From a virus, in IMG/VR virus record IMGVR_UViG_3300024180_000003, positions 1 through 64,000 of that record: 64,000 bases of DNA; one strand, written 5' to 3'. Positions within the stretch are counted from its first letter, which is position 1; each line of letters begins with the position of its first letter. The notes under the pieces were generated by a model. That model was given only the letters and a program-made list of their open reading frames with translations. It did no database searches and was not told the DNA's origin. Positions 27,433 through 37,480 of this stretch are shown in pieces. The translations under genes and the position numbers were made by a program.

Positions 27433-29322
27433 CTAGTTATCTAAATCTTTAAGTTGATTCTCGTCTAATAGTTTAGACTCATCTTTATTTTTTGTTTCAT
27501 ATACCATTTCTTTATCTTGTTTAAATGAATCTTTTATTTGATGGTATACTTTCTGTGTAAGAAGGTTGTTAGATTCCATTACGTTTTCATTATCTGAGTC
27601 ATACCCTCCATGCATTCCATGTACTCCTAATCTGTCTCTACCTCCTAATGGGTCATTATTAGTTCCGTAAACGGACATTTTTTCTCTTGGTCTTCCTCCT
27701 TCAGGTCCTATTTCGCTATACCCTGGAGGTACTTCTCCTGGGCCGTTTCCTTTTTCTGTTGATGTTGCTCTTCTACCGTACATAGATGCTAAGTCATGAG
27801 GAGTACCGTAAGAACGTCCAGATTTAGCTGGATCGTTTCCTTCTGCTTCTAATTGACCTAATCTAAAGATTCGTTTAGAGTCTTCTCTTACTAGATCTCT
27901 CATTTCGTTGTACTTATCTTCTGATAGGTTAAATATACTATCGTATATATAATCTGTTGAAAATAGTTTAGAGTCTTTCATTTGATTAGCTAAATCAACC
28001 TTCTCTTTAAGCAGTGCTACTTTTTCTTGTTCAAATATAATAGACGGATTAGTTAAAGATATTTCAAAGTTTGTTAAACTTTCTCCAGTAAATCCTTGTG
28101 TATATAAATGTACTAACGCAATCTTAGTTAATTCAGATTCTAATATTCTCTGTATTCTTTCTACAGTCCGAGCAAATCTTATATCTTCTGCTGCTAAAGT
28201 AGCTTTTCCTTGTAAATCCCCTTCATATCCAAAATATGCTTTAGGTACCTTAAGAGCGGCGAACATTTTAGACTGTAAGTAGTCTATATCGTTTGTTCCA
28301 TCATAATCCAGTCCTTTAGTTGTTTCTATTCTAGTAGAAGCATCCCCTCCCCTTACAGGAACGTAGAAGTCTTCCATCATATTCTGCATATTGAACTTTA
28401 AATTATACTGACCTGTTTTAGGGTCAACATAAGGTGTTTTCTTCATTGTGTTGATAGTCTTTTGCATAAACTGATCAACTTCTGCAGGAGGTATAGAACC
28501 TACGTTTACAAAGAAAGTTCTCTTTTCTGGTGCTCTCATTATACGATGTATTAACATCGCATCTTCCATTAATGTAAGTTGTTTAAATATTTTTCTAGCT
28601 GGTTCGATGTATGATCTACCATAAGGAAGGTAGTTAGTATCTGATAGTAACCTAAAGTGAGCTACTTCATAATTGTCTAATACTATCGCATTACTGTCTC
28701 TTTTAGGAACGTATGTAGGTTCATTTGAAGCCATAATACCGTCTGGGTCTATTGCGAATTGAACTTTTCCTGGGTCTTCCGGATCCAATCCTTCGTATCT
28801 TGCCATATTATAGACTGTATAAGGAAGGACGTTGTATACTCCAAATGTTTCAGCAACTTCTAGTTTTAGGAAAAAGTCTCCATATTTACACATGTTTCTA
28901 GTCCATGACCATAAGTTAAATTCTATATTTAGTACATCGTAGAATAGATTATAAAGAACTCTTTGTAGATTTTCATCTGATGATTTAATTGATAGAACTT
29001 CTCCTTGATCGCTTTTAAGTGTTGCTTCATCTGCTAAAATATCTAACGCTGATGCAATTATAGGATCAGTATCCATTGCTTCGTAATCAGAGTATAACTG
29101 TACTCTTAGAGTCTGGTAATTTAGATTTGGATTGTATATATTTTTATTGTTATATATGTGCAACCTACTAAATCTATCAACTAGTGAGTTTGTTTCAAAA
29201 TTTCCTGTTGTTTGAATCTTGTTTATATCAGCAACCTTAAGCTGGTCGCCACCTACATTTCTTATTATTACGTCCGAGGAGAAGAGAGTTCTTAATCTCC
29301 CAAATAGAGAAGTATCAGCCAT
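27433..29322 (-). CDS. g20: Portal vertex protein, T4 gp20-like
   Basis: A 629-residue protein (T4 gp20 is 524) with the gp20 hallmarks: residues about 70-100 (QLYSDYEAMDTDPIIASALD and ILADEATLKS), WSWTRNMCKYGDFFLKLEV near 138-156, PYGRSYIEPARKIFKQLTLM, EDAMLIHRIMRAPEKRTFFV, and KMFAALKVPKAYFGYEGDLQ. It forms the dodecameric ring through which DNA is packaged and which nucleates the prohead. The extra C-terminal 90 residues are Gly/Asp/Glu-rich (YGTNNDPLGGRDRLGVHG). It follows TerL, and a TATTTATA motif lies 28 bases upstream of the ATG. Confidence 0.95.
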   Translation of the reverse strand: MADTSLFGRLRTLFSSDVIIRNVGGDQLKVADINKIQTTGNFETNSLVDRFSRLHIYNNKNIYNPNLNYQTLRVQLYSDYEAMDTDPIIASALDILADEATLKSDQGEVLSIKSSDENLQRVLYNLFYDVLNIEFNLWSWTRNMCKYGDFFLKLEVAETFGVYNVLPYTVYNMARYEGLDPEDPGKVQFAIDPDGIMASNEPTYVPKRDSNAIVLDNYEVAHFRLLSDTNYLPYGRSYIEPARKIFKQLTLMEDAMLIHRIMRAPEKRTFFVNVGSIPPAEVDQFMQKTINTMKKTPYVDPKTGQYNLKFNMQNMMEDFYVPVRGGDASTRIETTKGLDYDGTNDIDYLQSKMFAALKVPKAYFGYEGDLQGKATLAAEDIRFARTVERIQRILESELTKIALVHLYTQGFTGESLTNFEISLTNPSIIFEQEKVALLKEKVDLANQMKDSKLFSTDYIYDSIFNLSEDKYNEMRDLVREDSKRIFRLGQLEAEGNDPAKSGRSYGTPHDLASMYGRRATSTEKGNGPGEVPPGYSEIGPEGGRPREKMSVYGTNNDPLGGRDRLGVHGMHGGYDSDNENVMESNNLLTQKVYHQIKDSFKQDKEMVYETKNKDESKLLDENQLKDLDN

Positions 29323-29350
29323 TAATGCTCTGTTTTATTAGTATCTATAT

Positions 29351-29358
29351 TATAAATA
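29351..29358 (-). promoter_or_regulatory. TATTTATA motif upstream of the portal gene
   Basis: Exact motif in a 42-base gap, 28 bases upstream of ATG 29322. Confidence 0.35.
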
Positions 29359-29364
29359 GCTCGT

Positions 29365-30936
29365 TTAAAGTAACCAAGAAATATCTTCGGGTCCATAGCC
29401 ATTATCTACAATATACGGATTATTTTGCTGGTTTCCAACTGATCTCATGACTCCTTTGTTTTGAGCGTTTAAATTTTGGAATGATGATAGTTGAGCTCTG
29501 GCTAGATCCATTCCTTGCTGTCTTAACCTTAGTGCTGTATCTCTTACATAAAGTGCTGTAGCACATGCTATAAGTAAGTCATCATTGTAATTAATTTGTG
29601 CTTGTGGTTTACCATTTTTCCATACAAAGACTCTCATCTCACCTATTAACCTTTTAGACTGTATTGTAACTCCTTTTTCTCTGATGTATTCAATCATCTT
29701 AGCTATTACTAATGGTCTAGTTCTTACCGACATTGTAAACCCGGGTACTAGTTTATCTCTTTCGTACTTAGTCATGTAGGACTCTACTGTTTCCATTTGT
29801 GATTTAGAGCTGTAGTATAGGTTTTTATATTCTCTTTCTAGTATCTGTTCTATTGTAGCCCAACCTATGTTAGCGTTTTCTACTACTAATAGAGCATCGT
29901 TGAATTCTGATGCTATACCTACTAGTACGTTTCCGTAATCTTTAGGTGAAAGTTTACCTTTATATTCTCCTACTTGTACACAGTTTTCAATATCAAATAT
30001 ATGAAATGCAGAATAATCTGCAGAGTCTCCTCTCGCAACATCTGCTACTACCATATAGGTTTTAGAGTAATCTACTCCTTCCCATATCCATAAATTACCG
30101 TCGACTCCTCTTTTTTCCAGTGGATCTTTTTGGTATGTTTGTTCGTAAAATAACATATCATCAGGTTCAAATACTGTATCCCCAGATGCCAAGAAATCAC
30201 AATCACATTCCTGTCCTGCCATTCTTGCTCCTAGATCTGCATCTTGCTGTATTCTCCACTCCTCATTCCTTTCAGGGTGAACTGTCCAAGGTAGTCTAAT
30301 AGGTACAAAACTGTTTTCTCCTGATTCAGCTTTATCCCATGTTTGATGAAACCAGTTACCTATTCCGTTAGGAGTTGATAATGCCATACACTGTCCACCT
30401 GTTGCTAAGGTTTGTTGTGCTGCTGTAAACGTTTCTTGAATGTTGTCAATAAAGGCTGCCTCATCGATAAGCAGTAGTGATACTGCCTCTGACCTTGCAG
30501 CATCGGCGTTAGAAGATTTAGCTGTAATTTTTGATCCATTCTTCAGTCTTAAAGATAGTTTATTTTTCTCTAAAGCAGGTAGCTTCAACCATTTTGGCAA
30601 TTGATCATACATAAACATAGTTTTAGAAACTAAGTTTCTTGCAGTAGCTTGAGTTGTTGCTAGAGCAAGTACGTTCTTATCTTTATGAAATAACATAAGC
30701 CACAGAGAGTAACCTGCTGCTAGGGTAGATATACCTAACTGTCTAGACTTAAGAGTAATTAAGTATTGATGATCTCTAAATAAATGTAATACTTTGTCCT
30801 GAAATGGGTATAGGTTAAATAAGATACGTCCTCTAGTAGGGTGCTGTATATAACAATATTTCCGCATAAAGTATGCTGGATCTTTAGCACACTTGATATA
30901 CTCTTGTGCTATTATTTTTTTTATGTCTTTTGCCAT
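29365..30936 (-). CDS. terL: Large terminase subunit, T4 gp17-like
   Basis: A 523-residue packaging motor. The ATPase domain has the adenine-binding YPFQ at 43-46, Walker A SRQLGIST at 64-71, Walker B LLLIDEAAF at 154-162 and the coupling motif LSTPNGIGNWF. The nuclease domain (RNase H-like) has VVADVARGDSADYSAFHIFD near 293-312, VVENANIGW, and the final acidic NYNDDLLIACATALY. It translocates DNA into the prohead through the portal and cuts concatemers. Length is close to T4 gp17 minus its C-terminal extension (610 residues). No small subunit is recognised in the window. The gene is two bases after a possible nuclease gene. Confidence 0.95.
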   Translation of the reverse strand: MAKDIKKIIAQEYIKCAKDPAYFMRKYCYIQHPTRGRILFNLYPFQDKVLHLFRDHQYLITLKSRQLGISTLAAGYSLWLMLFHKDKNVLALATTQATARNLVSKTMFMYDQLPKWLKLPALEKNKLSLRLKNGSKITAKSSNADAARSEAVSLLLIDEAAFIDNIQETFTAAQQTLATGGQCMALSTPNGIGNWFHQTWDKAESGENSFVPIRLPWTVHPERNEEWRIQQDADLGARMAGQECDCDFLASGDTVFEPDDMLFYEQTYQKDPLEKRGVDGNLWIWEGVDYSKTYMVVADVARGDSADYSAFHIFDIENCVQVGEYKGKLSPKDYGNVLVGIASEFNDALLVVENANIGWATIEQILEREYKNLYYSSKSQMETVESYMTKYERDKLVPGFTMSVRTRPLVIAKMIEYIREKGVTIQSKRLIGEMRVFVWKNGKPQAQINYNDDLLIACATALYVRDTALRLRQQGMDLARAQLSSFQNLNAQNKGVMRSVGNQQNNPYIVDNGYGPEDISWLL

Positions 30937-30938
30937 AA

Positions 30939-32339
30939 CTACATTACTTTTAGGTACACAGCAGAAATAGAGCTTCTTGAACCAGCATAATTTACTATGT
31001 CTGTTAATGCTGCTTCTACTTTATCCTTGCTACCTGTTTTTAAAACCTTTGCTACTTTTAATGCTTGGTACTTTGAATTTAACCAATCAGTAGTTTTTGA
31101 ATTTAATTCTTCTTCAGTTATACTGAAGTATTCATTACATAATTCGAGTAATTCGTTAACAAATGAGGGTGTGTACTCTATAGCTAACTTAGCAGATTCT
31201 TTCTGAGTTGGTATAGGTCCTAATCCTTGTTTATCTAAAAACGTTTTGAGTACACCTCCACCTATTTTTCCTTGAGCGGCAGTTTTACCTTTCAATTCTC
31301 CTTGAAACGAATTACCACCGGTTGTTCTAAGTTGTAATATTTTTCCTGATTTAGTGTTTACATAAGCATCTTTAGAACCGCCTGAAGAAATTATACTATC
31401 TAAAACTTCTATTTCTGAAACTCTTTCTTTATTTACTGTTTTTACAGTTGGAGATTTACCAAGTTTCTTTAGCGAAATACCTATTAAAGTTCTACTATTG
31501 AATAAATCTAACAGTTGGTTGTTATATTCTTCTAATGTTTCACTATCTAATTTAATATTTTTTCCTGTTGGTTTTACTGCCCAAATATCCGATGGATTCC
31601 ATTTATCATCTTTGATACTCCATTTATTTTTTTTCTTTATTTTTTTCCACACTTCGTATATAGAATCTACAAATGATGAACCTCGATGGAATTCGTACCC
31701 TTTATCTAAATAGCCAGATAATAAAGAAGCTGTGTTAACAAATGTAGAAGCCCAGCCGGGAGAATTAGTAATATAATCTACTATTTCCTCTACGCTTGAT
31801 GTAGTCTCTATATCTTTGGAAATACTTTTTATATTTTCTGAGGTAAGATCTTTCTCTTCTAATTTGCCTTGTTTCTGGTATAAAGCTAAAACTGCACACA
31901 TACTTGATTCTTGTATATCTGTTTGTGCTGATCCTGCTCCAGATCCTGCTCCACCTCCAAAATCTGCTGATTTTGCTAATTTAGATGTTGTAATAGAATT
32001 TCCTTCTCTGTTAAAAAGAGTCACTGCCTTTTTAGATACATCCCATTTTTCTAATTCACTTACTTTTTCACCTCTTGGATCATATACTAAAAAAGTATCT
32101 TCTGAATCATCTATAGCTAGAGGTTCTTTGTTCTTAATTTTTCTTATTAGTATATCAATTCTATTTTCTTTTGTATTAGAATTTACTTTATCTAATTCAG
32201 CTGGTGTAAGAGGTGTTTCATTAAGGTTAAAACCGAATATAGATTCAAACAAATCCATATCCTCTTGACTGTTAATGTCAGGATACCCTTTTTTGGTCTT
32301 ATAGGACCATTCTAATAAAACTTTATCTATAAGATTCAT
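30939..32339 (-). CDS. Possible PD-(D/E)XK-like nuclease beside the terminase
   Basis: A 466-residue protein starting MNLIDKVLLEWSYKTKKG, another N-terminal segment ending in LLE. The centre carries a Gly-rich loop (ADFGGGAGSGAGSAQTDIQE), then KWNPSDIWAVK near 247-257 and TLIGISLKKLGKS near 286-298. The D followed by a hydrophobic-x-S-x-K-K strand resembles the D...(E/S)xK core of restriction-endonuclease-like folds. I recall similar WNP-DIW proteins in other large phages, not characterised. A nuclease that trims packaged DNA or attacks host DNA is possible, but weakly supported. It lies directly upstream of TerL, with a two-base gap. Confidence 0.55.
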   Translation of the reverse strand: MNLIDKVLLEWSYKTKKGYPDINSQEDMDLFESIFGFNLNETPLTPAELDKVNSNTKENRIDILIRKIKNKEPLAIDDSEDTFLVYDPRGEKVSELEKWDVSKKAVTLFNREGNSITTSKLAKSADFGGGAGSGAGSAQTDIQESSMCAVLALYQKQGKLEEKDLTSENIKSISKDIETTSSVEEIVDYITNSPGWASTFVNTASLLSGYLDKGYEFHRGSSFVDSIYEVWKKIKKKNKWSIKDDKWNPSDIWAVKPTGKNIKLDSETLEEYNNQLLDLFNSRTLIGISLKKLGKSPTVKTVNKERVSEIEVLDSIISSGGSKDAYVNTKSGKILQLRTTGGNSFQGELKGKTAAQGKIGGGVLKTFLDKQGLGPIPTQKESAKLAIEYTPSFVNELLELCNEYFSITEEELNSKTTDWLNSKYQALKVAKVLKTGSKDKVEAALTDIVNYAGSRSSISAVYLKVM

Positions 32340-32358
32340 TCTATGCTAGTTACTATTA

Positions 32359-32721
32359 CTATGCTTTTTCTCCTCCTGAGATTTCTTCATTCCAAGCTTT
32401 CATCCAGTCGTTAACAAATTGTTCTAATTCTTGACCTTCAAGTTCAACAACGTATTTACCTATTCTATGTCCTTCGTCTTTAGCTTGTTCTTTATTTAAC
32501 TCGGCAGCATTTTTATAGTTCTTCAGTGAGTAAGGTTCAGGGATCTGGTAGCCTGCTTTAACTTGCAGTTTGTAAGATTCGTACCCGTTATCGCTATAAT
32601 TTTTACCTCCTTTATCAAGGTCCGGTACTAGATCTAACGCTTCTTCATCACTATGATCTTGGTTTTCAATAACTGTTTTTTTATTTTCAGCTAAAAATTT
32701 TCTTAAGTCAAAATTGTCCAT
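32359..32721 (-). CDS. Small acidic protein with FLAE-type N-terminus
   Basis: A 120-residue acidic protein starting MDNFDLRKFLAENKKTVIEN. The first 12 residues match the shape of the T4 capsid-targeting sequence (MKTYQEFIAE), with a possible cut after Glu12. The rest (YESYKLQVKAGYQIPEPYSL, then FVNDWMKAWNEEISGGEKA) is unfamiliar. It lies between the 822-residue unknown protein and the possible nuclease. It is probably a packaged or head-core protein if the signal works; otherwise function is unknown. Confidence 0.65.
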   Translation of the reverse strand: MDNFDLRKFLAENKKTVIENQDHSDEEALDLVPDLDKGGKNYSDNGYESYKLQVKAGYQIPEPYSLKNYKNAAELNKEQAKDEGHRIGKYVVELEGQELEQFVNDWMKAWNEEISGGEKA

Positions 32722-32750
32722 TGTATTTGTTTTATTTTTTTATTTTTTTA

Positions 32751-35219
32751 TTATGCTTCTGGTTCTTCTGCTGGTTCTTCAAAATCAACAGGTTCATCTG
32801 TTAAATCAGCTCCTTCTTCTTCTCCTGCATCTGCTGTATCATCTCCATCTGGGGTATCTTCTCCGGAATCTCCTCCTCCTTCTTCTCCAGGAAAATCTCC
32901 GCCACTTCCGCTTGATGATCCACTATCTGTTTCTGGGGCTGGTTCTGCTGGTTCTTCTGGTTCTCCCATTGGACCTTCCTTATATAAAATTGCTAACTTA
33001 TCCAATGCTTGTTGAAATTCATTTATCTTATTTAAGAAGTATCTTTTACCCAGTATCTGAGCTTCAAAGCCTTTACCTGTCCACTTCAAAATGTAATCCT
33101 GTCCATTGGTTAAGTTAATTCTAAATTCCGTTGGTCTCGGTGATATCCAATCAATCTTGTTAACAAATTCTTTAAAGTCTTCTGTTTGAAGTCTTATTAA
33201 CACTGCTTTTAGTGTAGGAAATTTTTCTAACATTATATCCGTAGCATCTTCTAAAATTGTTTCTGATCCTATCTCTTCATTGATTCCGTCAATAGTTCTC
33301 TTATCGTATTCAGCTGATAAGAAGTCATTAAAGTAACTGTTCATATTAAAGTTACTAGGTAACTTTGTATTAGCATCTTGATCTTCTATTCTTTTATGCA
33401 TGTAGTTAATAAAGTTAGCTTCAACTTTATCGTCTACTATTGCAGATGCTTTATCATCAACATCCATTTTATCCAAAAACGTATTGGTTGTTTTACCATC
33501 TTGTTTTTTAGCTAAAGCTCTAATAACATCTATACCTGTTTTTACGTTTCCTATCCCAGGTATAAAACCTATTGCTGCATCTAGTGCTCCACCTACTTTT
33601 TTTGCTACTATTTTAGTTTTAGTAAGTTTTATAAATTTCTGTAGGTCTCCAAAAGTTTGTATTTTATTTAGCTTTCCTGAGTCGCTGTTTTCTTCTTCCT
33701 TTAATATTTCATCCATCTCTGTGGAAGAATCTACTACAGTTATATCGTTAGCTCCTAAGTCCATTACTACATCGTAAACGAATGCTTGTGGATCTTCGTC
33801 TGGTTCTTGATAAAATTCTGAATCTGGGTTTTCTGAGTCATCATACATGTCGTCGAAACCGGCTTCATGTTTAAATATAAAGTAGATAATAACATTACCG
33901 TTTCCGTCATTGTCAACAACCTCCATCTTAACATAAGTTGGATCTACGTTTTGATCTAAGATAGCCATAGCTTTCTTATAATCGTGTAATTTTACTTTAA
34001 TGTAGTGATGATCATCTCCTTCACCTTCACTTAGGTTAGCTGCTTTTATCTTTTCAATATCGTCTTTATCTAGGAACTCTGAAGCTAATGCTGGATCGTT
34101 AGCAATCTTATTAGCTGCATCTGCTCTTACAGTGTGGTCAGCATCTTCTGCTTCTTCCTCAGACCATCCAAGGTATTCCATTGCAACTTCTGATGTTCCC
34201 ATATCATCTAGTAACTCTTCTATATGAGCAACTACGCTATCTCTATGCTTATCAATAAACGTACTATCAGCAAATATCTCAGTAACTTTACCAACTGCTT
34301 GGTCGTAGGTCATTCTCTTATTGTATATGCCTGCTGCTTTTTCAATAGCATTGTCAATTTTATTTAATTGATCTCCGTACATATCTGATACTGGACCACC
34401 TTGAGGTTCGGTACCTGGATCGTTTTCCATTTCTCTTTCTACTTGTGCTCTTTTGATTTTTAACTTACGAACTATCTCTCTAGCTTTTTGTTCTTTTCTT
34501 TCTGCACTAGCTTGTGTTCTTACAGCAGCTCTACCTTCAGGGGATTTTGAATAAGCATCTAATTTTTTCATTTTATCTGAATGCATCTTAGCTTGCCTTA
34601 TCTTTACCATAACCGGGTCATTCATATCAGTTACTTCTCTTAAGTGGTTCATGTAAGGTTCTTCTGTACCGTCTACAAAAGTTACTGTCCAGTCTTCGGG
34701 GTCTAGGCCTACTTTATTTATTCTAGCTACCTCTTTACTCCCTATTGATAACCTATATTCCTTTAGAGCTGATATGTTCTCCTCTAAAGACCTAGTTGAT
34801 TTCATAAGTTCATATTGATCTGGTCTTTCTGTTCTGAGGTATTTTTGTATCTGTCTAAAATTAGATTTGATCAGTTCAAATAACTCTCTTGCAGCTTTAT
34901 CACTTCTAACATCGGCACTGTTCATTAACTGTCTTACATCATCTATTATATCTGAGTATCCGAAATATAGGCTTTGAAAAGAAGGGAGATCATATACTTT
35001 GTGATCAACCGAGTTTGTTTCTTTATTAATTTTATGAGTAAAGTAGTATGTCTCTAAGTTTGCACTAACAAAATCCTGTTCAGGATCTACCGATTTACCG
35101 TATCTCTTTTCTAGTGCTTTCCTCATTACAGGAGTTAAGTCGTCTAAGCGAAGCACTTTTTTGTCCTCTCTTAAAACTTCAGCATAGCTTTCTAGTATTA
35201 GTTTTTCTAATTTATGCAT
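32751..35219 (-). CDS. Large acidic unknown protein with LILE N-terminus
   Basis: An 822-residue protein starting MHKLEKLILESYAEVLRED. Residues about 85-250 are helical and charged. Residues about 380-500 contain a strand-rich segment (HHYIKVKLHDYKKAMAILDQ, then FVYDVVMDLGANDITVVDSS). Residues about 530-570 have a Gly/hydrophobic segment (GGALDAAIGFIPGIGNVKTG) that could insert in a membrane. A helical part with MDVDDKASAIVDDKVEANF follows. The last 75 residues are a Gly/Asp/Glu/Pro/Ser-rich acidic tail beginning GPMGEPEEPAEP. No family is recognised. The N-terminal segment fits the packaged-protein signal. A large internal head protein, perhaps ejected, is my inference from the signal and the membrane-like segment. 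Confidence 0.65.
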   Translation of the reverse strand: MHKLEKLILESYAEVLREDKKVLRLDDLTPVMRKALEKRYGKSVDPEQDFVSANLETYYFTHKINKETNSVDHKVYDLPSFQSLYFGYSDIIDDVRQLMNSADVRSDKAARELFELIKSNFRQIQKYLRTERPDQYELMKSTRSLEENISALKEYRLSIGSKEVARINKVGLDPEDWTVTFVDGTEEPYMNHLREVTDMNDPVMVKIRQAKMHSDKMKKLDAYSKSPEGRAAVRTQASAERKEQKAREIVRKLKIKRAQVEREMENDPGTEPQGGPVSDMYGDQLNKIDNAIEKAAGIYNKRMTYDQAVGKVTEIFADSTFIDKHRDSVVAHIEELLDDMGTSEVAMEYLGWSEEEAEDADHTVRADAANKIANDPALASEFLDKDDIEKIKAANLSEGEGDDHHYIKVKLHDYKKAMAILDQNVDPTYVKMEVVDNDGNGNVIIYFIFKHEAGFDDMYDDSENPDSEFYQEPDEDPQAFVYDVVMDLGANDITVVDSSTEMDEILKEEENSDSGKLNKIQTFGDLQKFIKLTKTKIVAKKVGGALDAAIGFIPGIGNVKTGIDVIRALAKKQDGKTTNTFLDKMDVDDKASAIVDDKVEANFINYMHKRIEDQDANTKLPSNFNMNSYFNDFLSAEYDKRTIDGINEEIGSETILEDATDIMLEKFPTLKAVLIRLQTEDFKEFVNKIDWISPRPTEFRINLTNGQDYILKWTGKGFEAQILGKRYFLNKINEFQQALDKLAILYKEGPMGEPEEPAEPAPETDSGSSSGSGGDFPGEEGGGDSGEDTPDGDDTADAGEEEGADLTDEPVDFEEPAEEPEA

Positions 35220-35222
35220 ATC

Positions 35223-37418
35223 TTATTTGCTAGTATTATTTTTATTGTCGTCTATGCCCTGGTAGTTTATATCTTTGAATTCCATTGCAGATTTTACTGC
35301 ACCTTGTGCAAATCTCTTTACTTCTCTTCCGGGGATTTGTATATAGTCAAAACCACTGCCATTTAATTTCGGCACTGTAATCTGTAAGCTAGGTCCGTTT
35401 ACTTTGCCTCCTGCATATCTTGTGAATGTAAAATAAGAATCTTGATAAAGGTCTGTAGACTCTTTTAGTTTCTTTCCTTTTACTTCATTGTAGTAATCTT
35501 CTTCTTCTTCGTCATTATATCCCCAAGGATCATCATCGTAATCATCTTCATCATCTTCAAATTCAGGTTCATAATCAAATATATCACCTACGTTATTAGG
35601 AGTATATTTACCTTGTCTAGATTCAATATAATCTAAAATCATATCTAAAGCATCTTTGAGCATTCTTTCATAAGAACTATCTCCAGAGGGTTCATCTAAT
35701 ACTTTAATCATTGCTGATTTTAAAGGATGATTGGCATTAACTAAAAATGAGTGGGCAGGTCCTGCAGTTTCTGTCCCATACCCTTGAAAGTATTTATCTC
35801 CATCATTGTAGAAACGGTAAGCTATTCTATTTATAGCTCGTAGCATTTCACCTTCTACTGTTTCTGATTTACCTTGCCCTGCTACTAATGCATCATATAA
35901 AGGTTCGTTTCTATCTTCTAATTCTTTGCCTACAAATTCCTTTAACATACTACCTTCAGCTATATCAGCATCTAATTCAAACTTCTTAAATTTATCTACG
36001 TCATTAATGCTTTTAATATGAACCCTCTTACCGTCTTTATCTAATCCGTATACTTTAGAACCATCATTTCCAGGTTTCTTTAGCTCTGCTTTAGCTCTAC
36101 GTTTAGATACTGATGAACCTATTCCTAAGTCCTTTCTAGTAGCTTCGAATAAATCTTTAGCTTTTAATACTTTTTCTAAGTCAAATATAGCATTATGCAT
36201 TGAATCTAATTTAACCTTTAAGTCTTTATCTTTAGCAGCGATCATCTTTAATGGATTTGAATGTCTAAACTTAAACATTGCTCCATTAATATCTGCTACT
36301 GCTTTCTTTACTAAAGCTTTTGAGTTATCAGCATCTAATTCGTTTAAATTTTCACTAACTCTTTTACCTAATCCAGGTAAATTTCTAAGATCTTGAACGT
36401 ACTCATCTGTCTTAACAATTATAGTACCTAGATTAGTATCTTCTCCATCTGGGTCTTTAAATAAAGTAATTTTAGATACTCCAGGGTTAAAGTTAGGATC
36501 TTTGTCTTTAAAGTTACTGTTATAGTACTGTGTTTGATGCATTTGGTATTTTTCACCTTCGTGCTCTAAATTATGATACTGAACGTGTACAAACATTGGT
36601 GCATACCTTCCCATTCTAGCTTTAATAGGACTCTTATCATGAGCTTTTAAAGCTTCTACGGCAGCATTTTCACTTGCTACTCCTTTAGGAAGTAAGTCAG
36701 CAAATACACCTTTACCGAACATATCAGGCCCTCTTTCGTTAGCATCATCTATTACTTCTGATCCTTTAAAGCTGTGGTCTGTAAATTCTTTTAGTATATT
36801 TTTAGTTTCATTTACCGATGCAACTGATTTAAAGTGTTTAATAAGTTCGTTTTTTAATACATCTTGATTTATAAATGCTTCACCGGATGGTTTCACTCCT
36901 ATATCAACTAATTTTTTGTTAAAAGAAAAATCAGCTAAATGAAGATTACCGTTTTGAATATGAAATGCAAATTCATCTTCTCCTTGTTCACCTTTATATG
37001 TAACATGTATATCAAATGAATTTTCTTCTAAACGATGTGCTTTAATTCTTGCAACTTCATCTCCTAGTGTTTTTAGACATTTAGTTAGTGATCTACCTAC
37101 TTGAGTTATCATACTTCTCATATCGTCAACTGAGAAGTTTACATTGTTCTCTTCGTTTTCTTCTATTTTATCTACTAAGTCTACATTAACTCCCTGTTTA
37201 GTAAGCTTCTCTGCTTTTCTTTCATCATCTGTGCGGACTGTTCCATCTTCTTCTTTTAGTAGTGAGAGTTTATTAAGAATGGATTCTTTAAGGGTTGTGA
37301 GTTTAACTGTTGTTTCCTTAACAAATGTAGTGGAGTGCTTTAAATCTGTGTTTGTATTCAAATCTTTTAAAGCAGTTTCTACCTTAATTAAGCGTTTTTT
37401 AAGCTCTTTATAGGTCAT
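35223..37418 (-). CDS. Large unknown protein upstream of the packaging genes
   Basis: A 731-residue acidic protein starting MTYKELKKRLIKVETALKDL. The N-terminal 90 residues are coiled-coil-like. A strand-rich part near 150-180 (SFDIHVTYKGEQGEDEFAFH) follows, then a long mixed region, then a very acidic run near 605-640 (FEDDEDDYDDDPWGYNDEEE) and a C-terminal beta part (DSYFTFTRYAGGKVNGPSLQ). I recognise no family. It is the first of a block (731, 822, 120, 466, TerL) and has a TATTTATA motif 26 bases upstream. Size and position suggest an abundant virion or core component, without direct proof. Confidence 0.65.
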   Translation of the reverse strand: MTYKELKKRLIKVETALKDLNTNTDLKHSTTFVKETTVKLTTLKESILNKLSLLKEEDGTVRTDDERKAEKLTKQGVNVDLVDKIEENEENNVNFSVDDMRSMITQVGRSLTKCLKTLGDEVARIKAHRLEENSFDIHVTYKGEQGEDEFAFHIQNGNLHLADFSFNKKLVDIGVKPSGEAFINQDVLKNELIKHFKSVASVNETKNILKEFTDHSFKGSEVIDDANERGPDMFGKGVFADLLPKGVASENAAVEALKAHDKSPIKARMGRYAPMFVHVQYHNLEHEGEKYQMHQTQYYNSNFKDKDPNFNPGVSKITLFKDPDGEDTNLGTIIVKTDEYVQDLRNLPGLGKRVSENLNELDADNSKALVKKAVADINGAMFKFRHSNPLKMIAAKDKDLKVKLDSMHNAIFDLEKVLKAKDLFEATRKDLGIGSSVSKRRAKAELKKPGNDGSKVYGLDKDGKRVHIKSINDVDKFKKFELDADIAEGSMLKEFVGKELEDRNEPLYDALVAGQGKSETVEGEMLRAINRIAYRFYNDGDKYFQGYGTETAGPAHSFLVNANHPLKSAMIKVLDEPSGDSSYERMLKDALDMILDYIESRQGKYTPNNVGDIFDYEPEFEDDEDDYDDDPWGYNDEEEEDYYNEVKGKKLKESTDLYQDSYFTFTRYAGGKVNGPSLQITVPKLNGSGFDYIQIPGREVKRFAQGAVKSAMEFKDINYQGIDDNKNNTSK

Positions 37419-37444
37419 GTTAATGTTTTTTAATTTTATAGCTA

Positions 37445-37452
37445 TATAAATA
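37445..37452 (-). promoter_or_regulatory. TATTTATA motif upstream of the 731-residue gene
   Basis: Exact motif in a 62-base gap, 26 bases upstream of ATG 37418, at the head of the block leading to the terminase. Confidence 0.35.
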
Positions 37453-37480
37453 AATAGATTCTTTTTATTAAATCTCTGTA

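Noticed and set aside
32714-33118. Leu-rich plus-strand frame that looks like a membrane protein
   Set aside because: It is the complement of the Gly/Glu/Asp-rich tail of the 822-residue protein. The hydrophobicity is an artefact.
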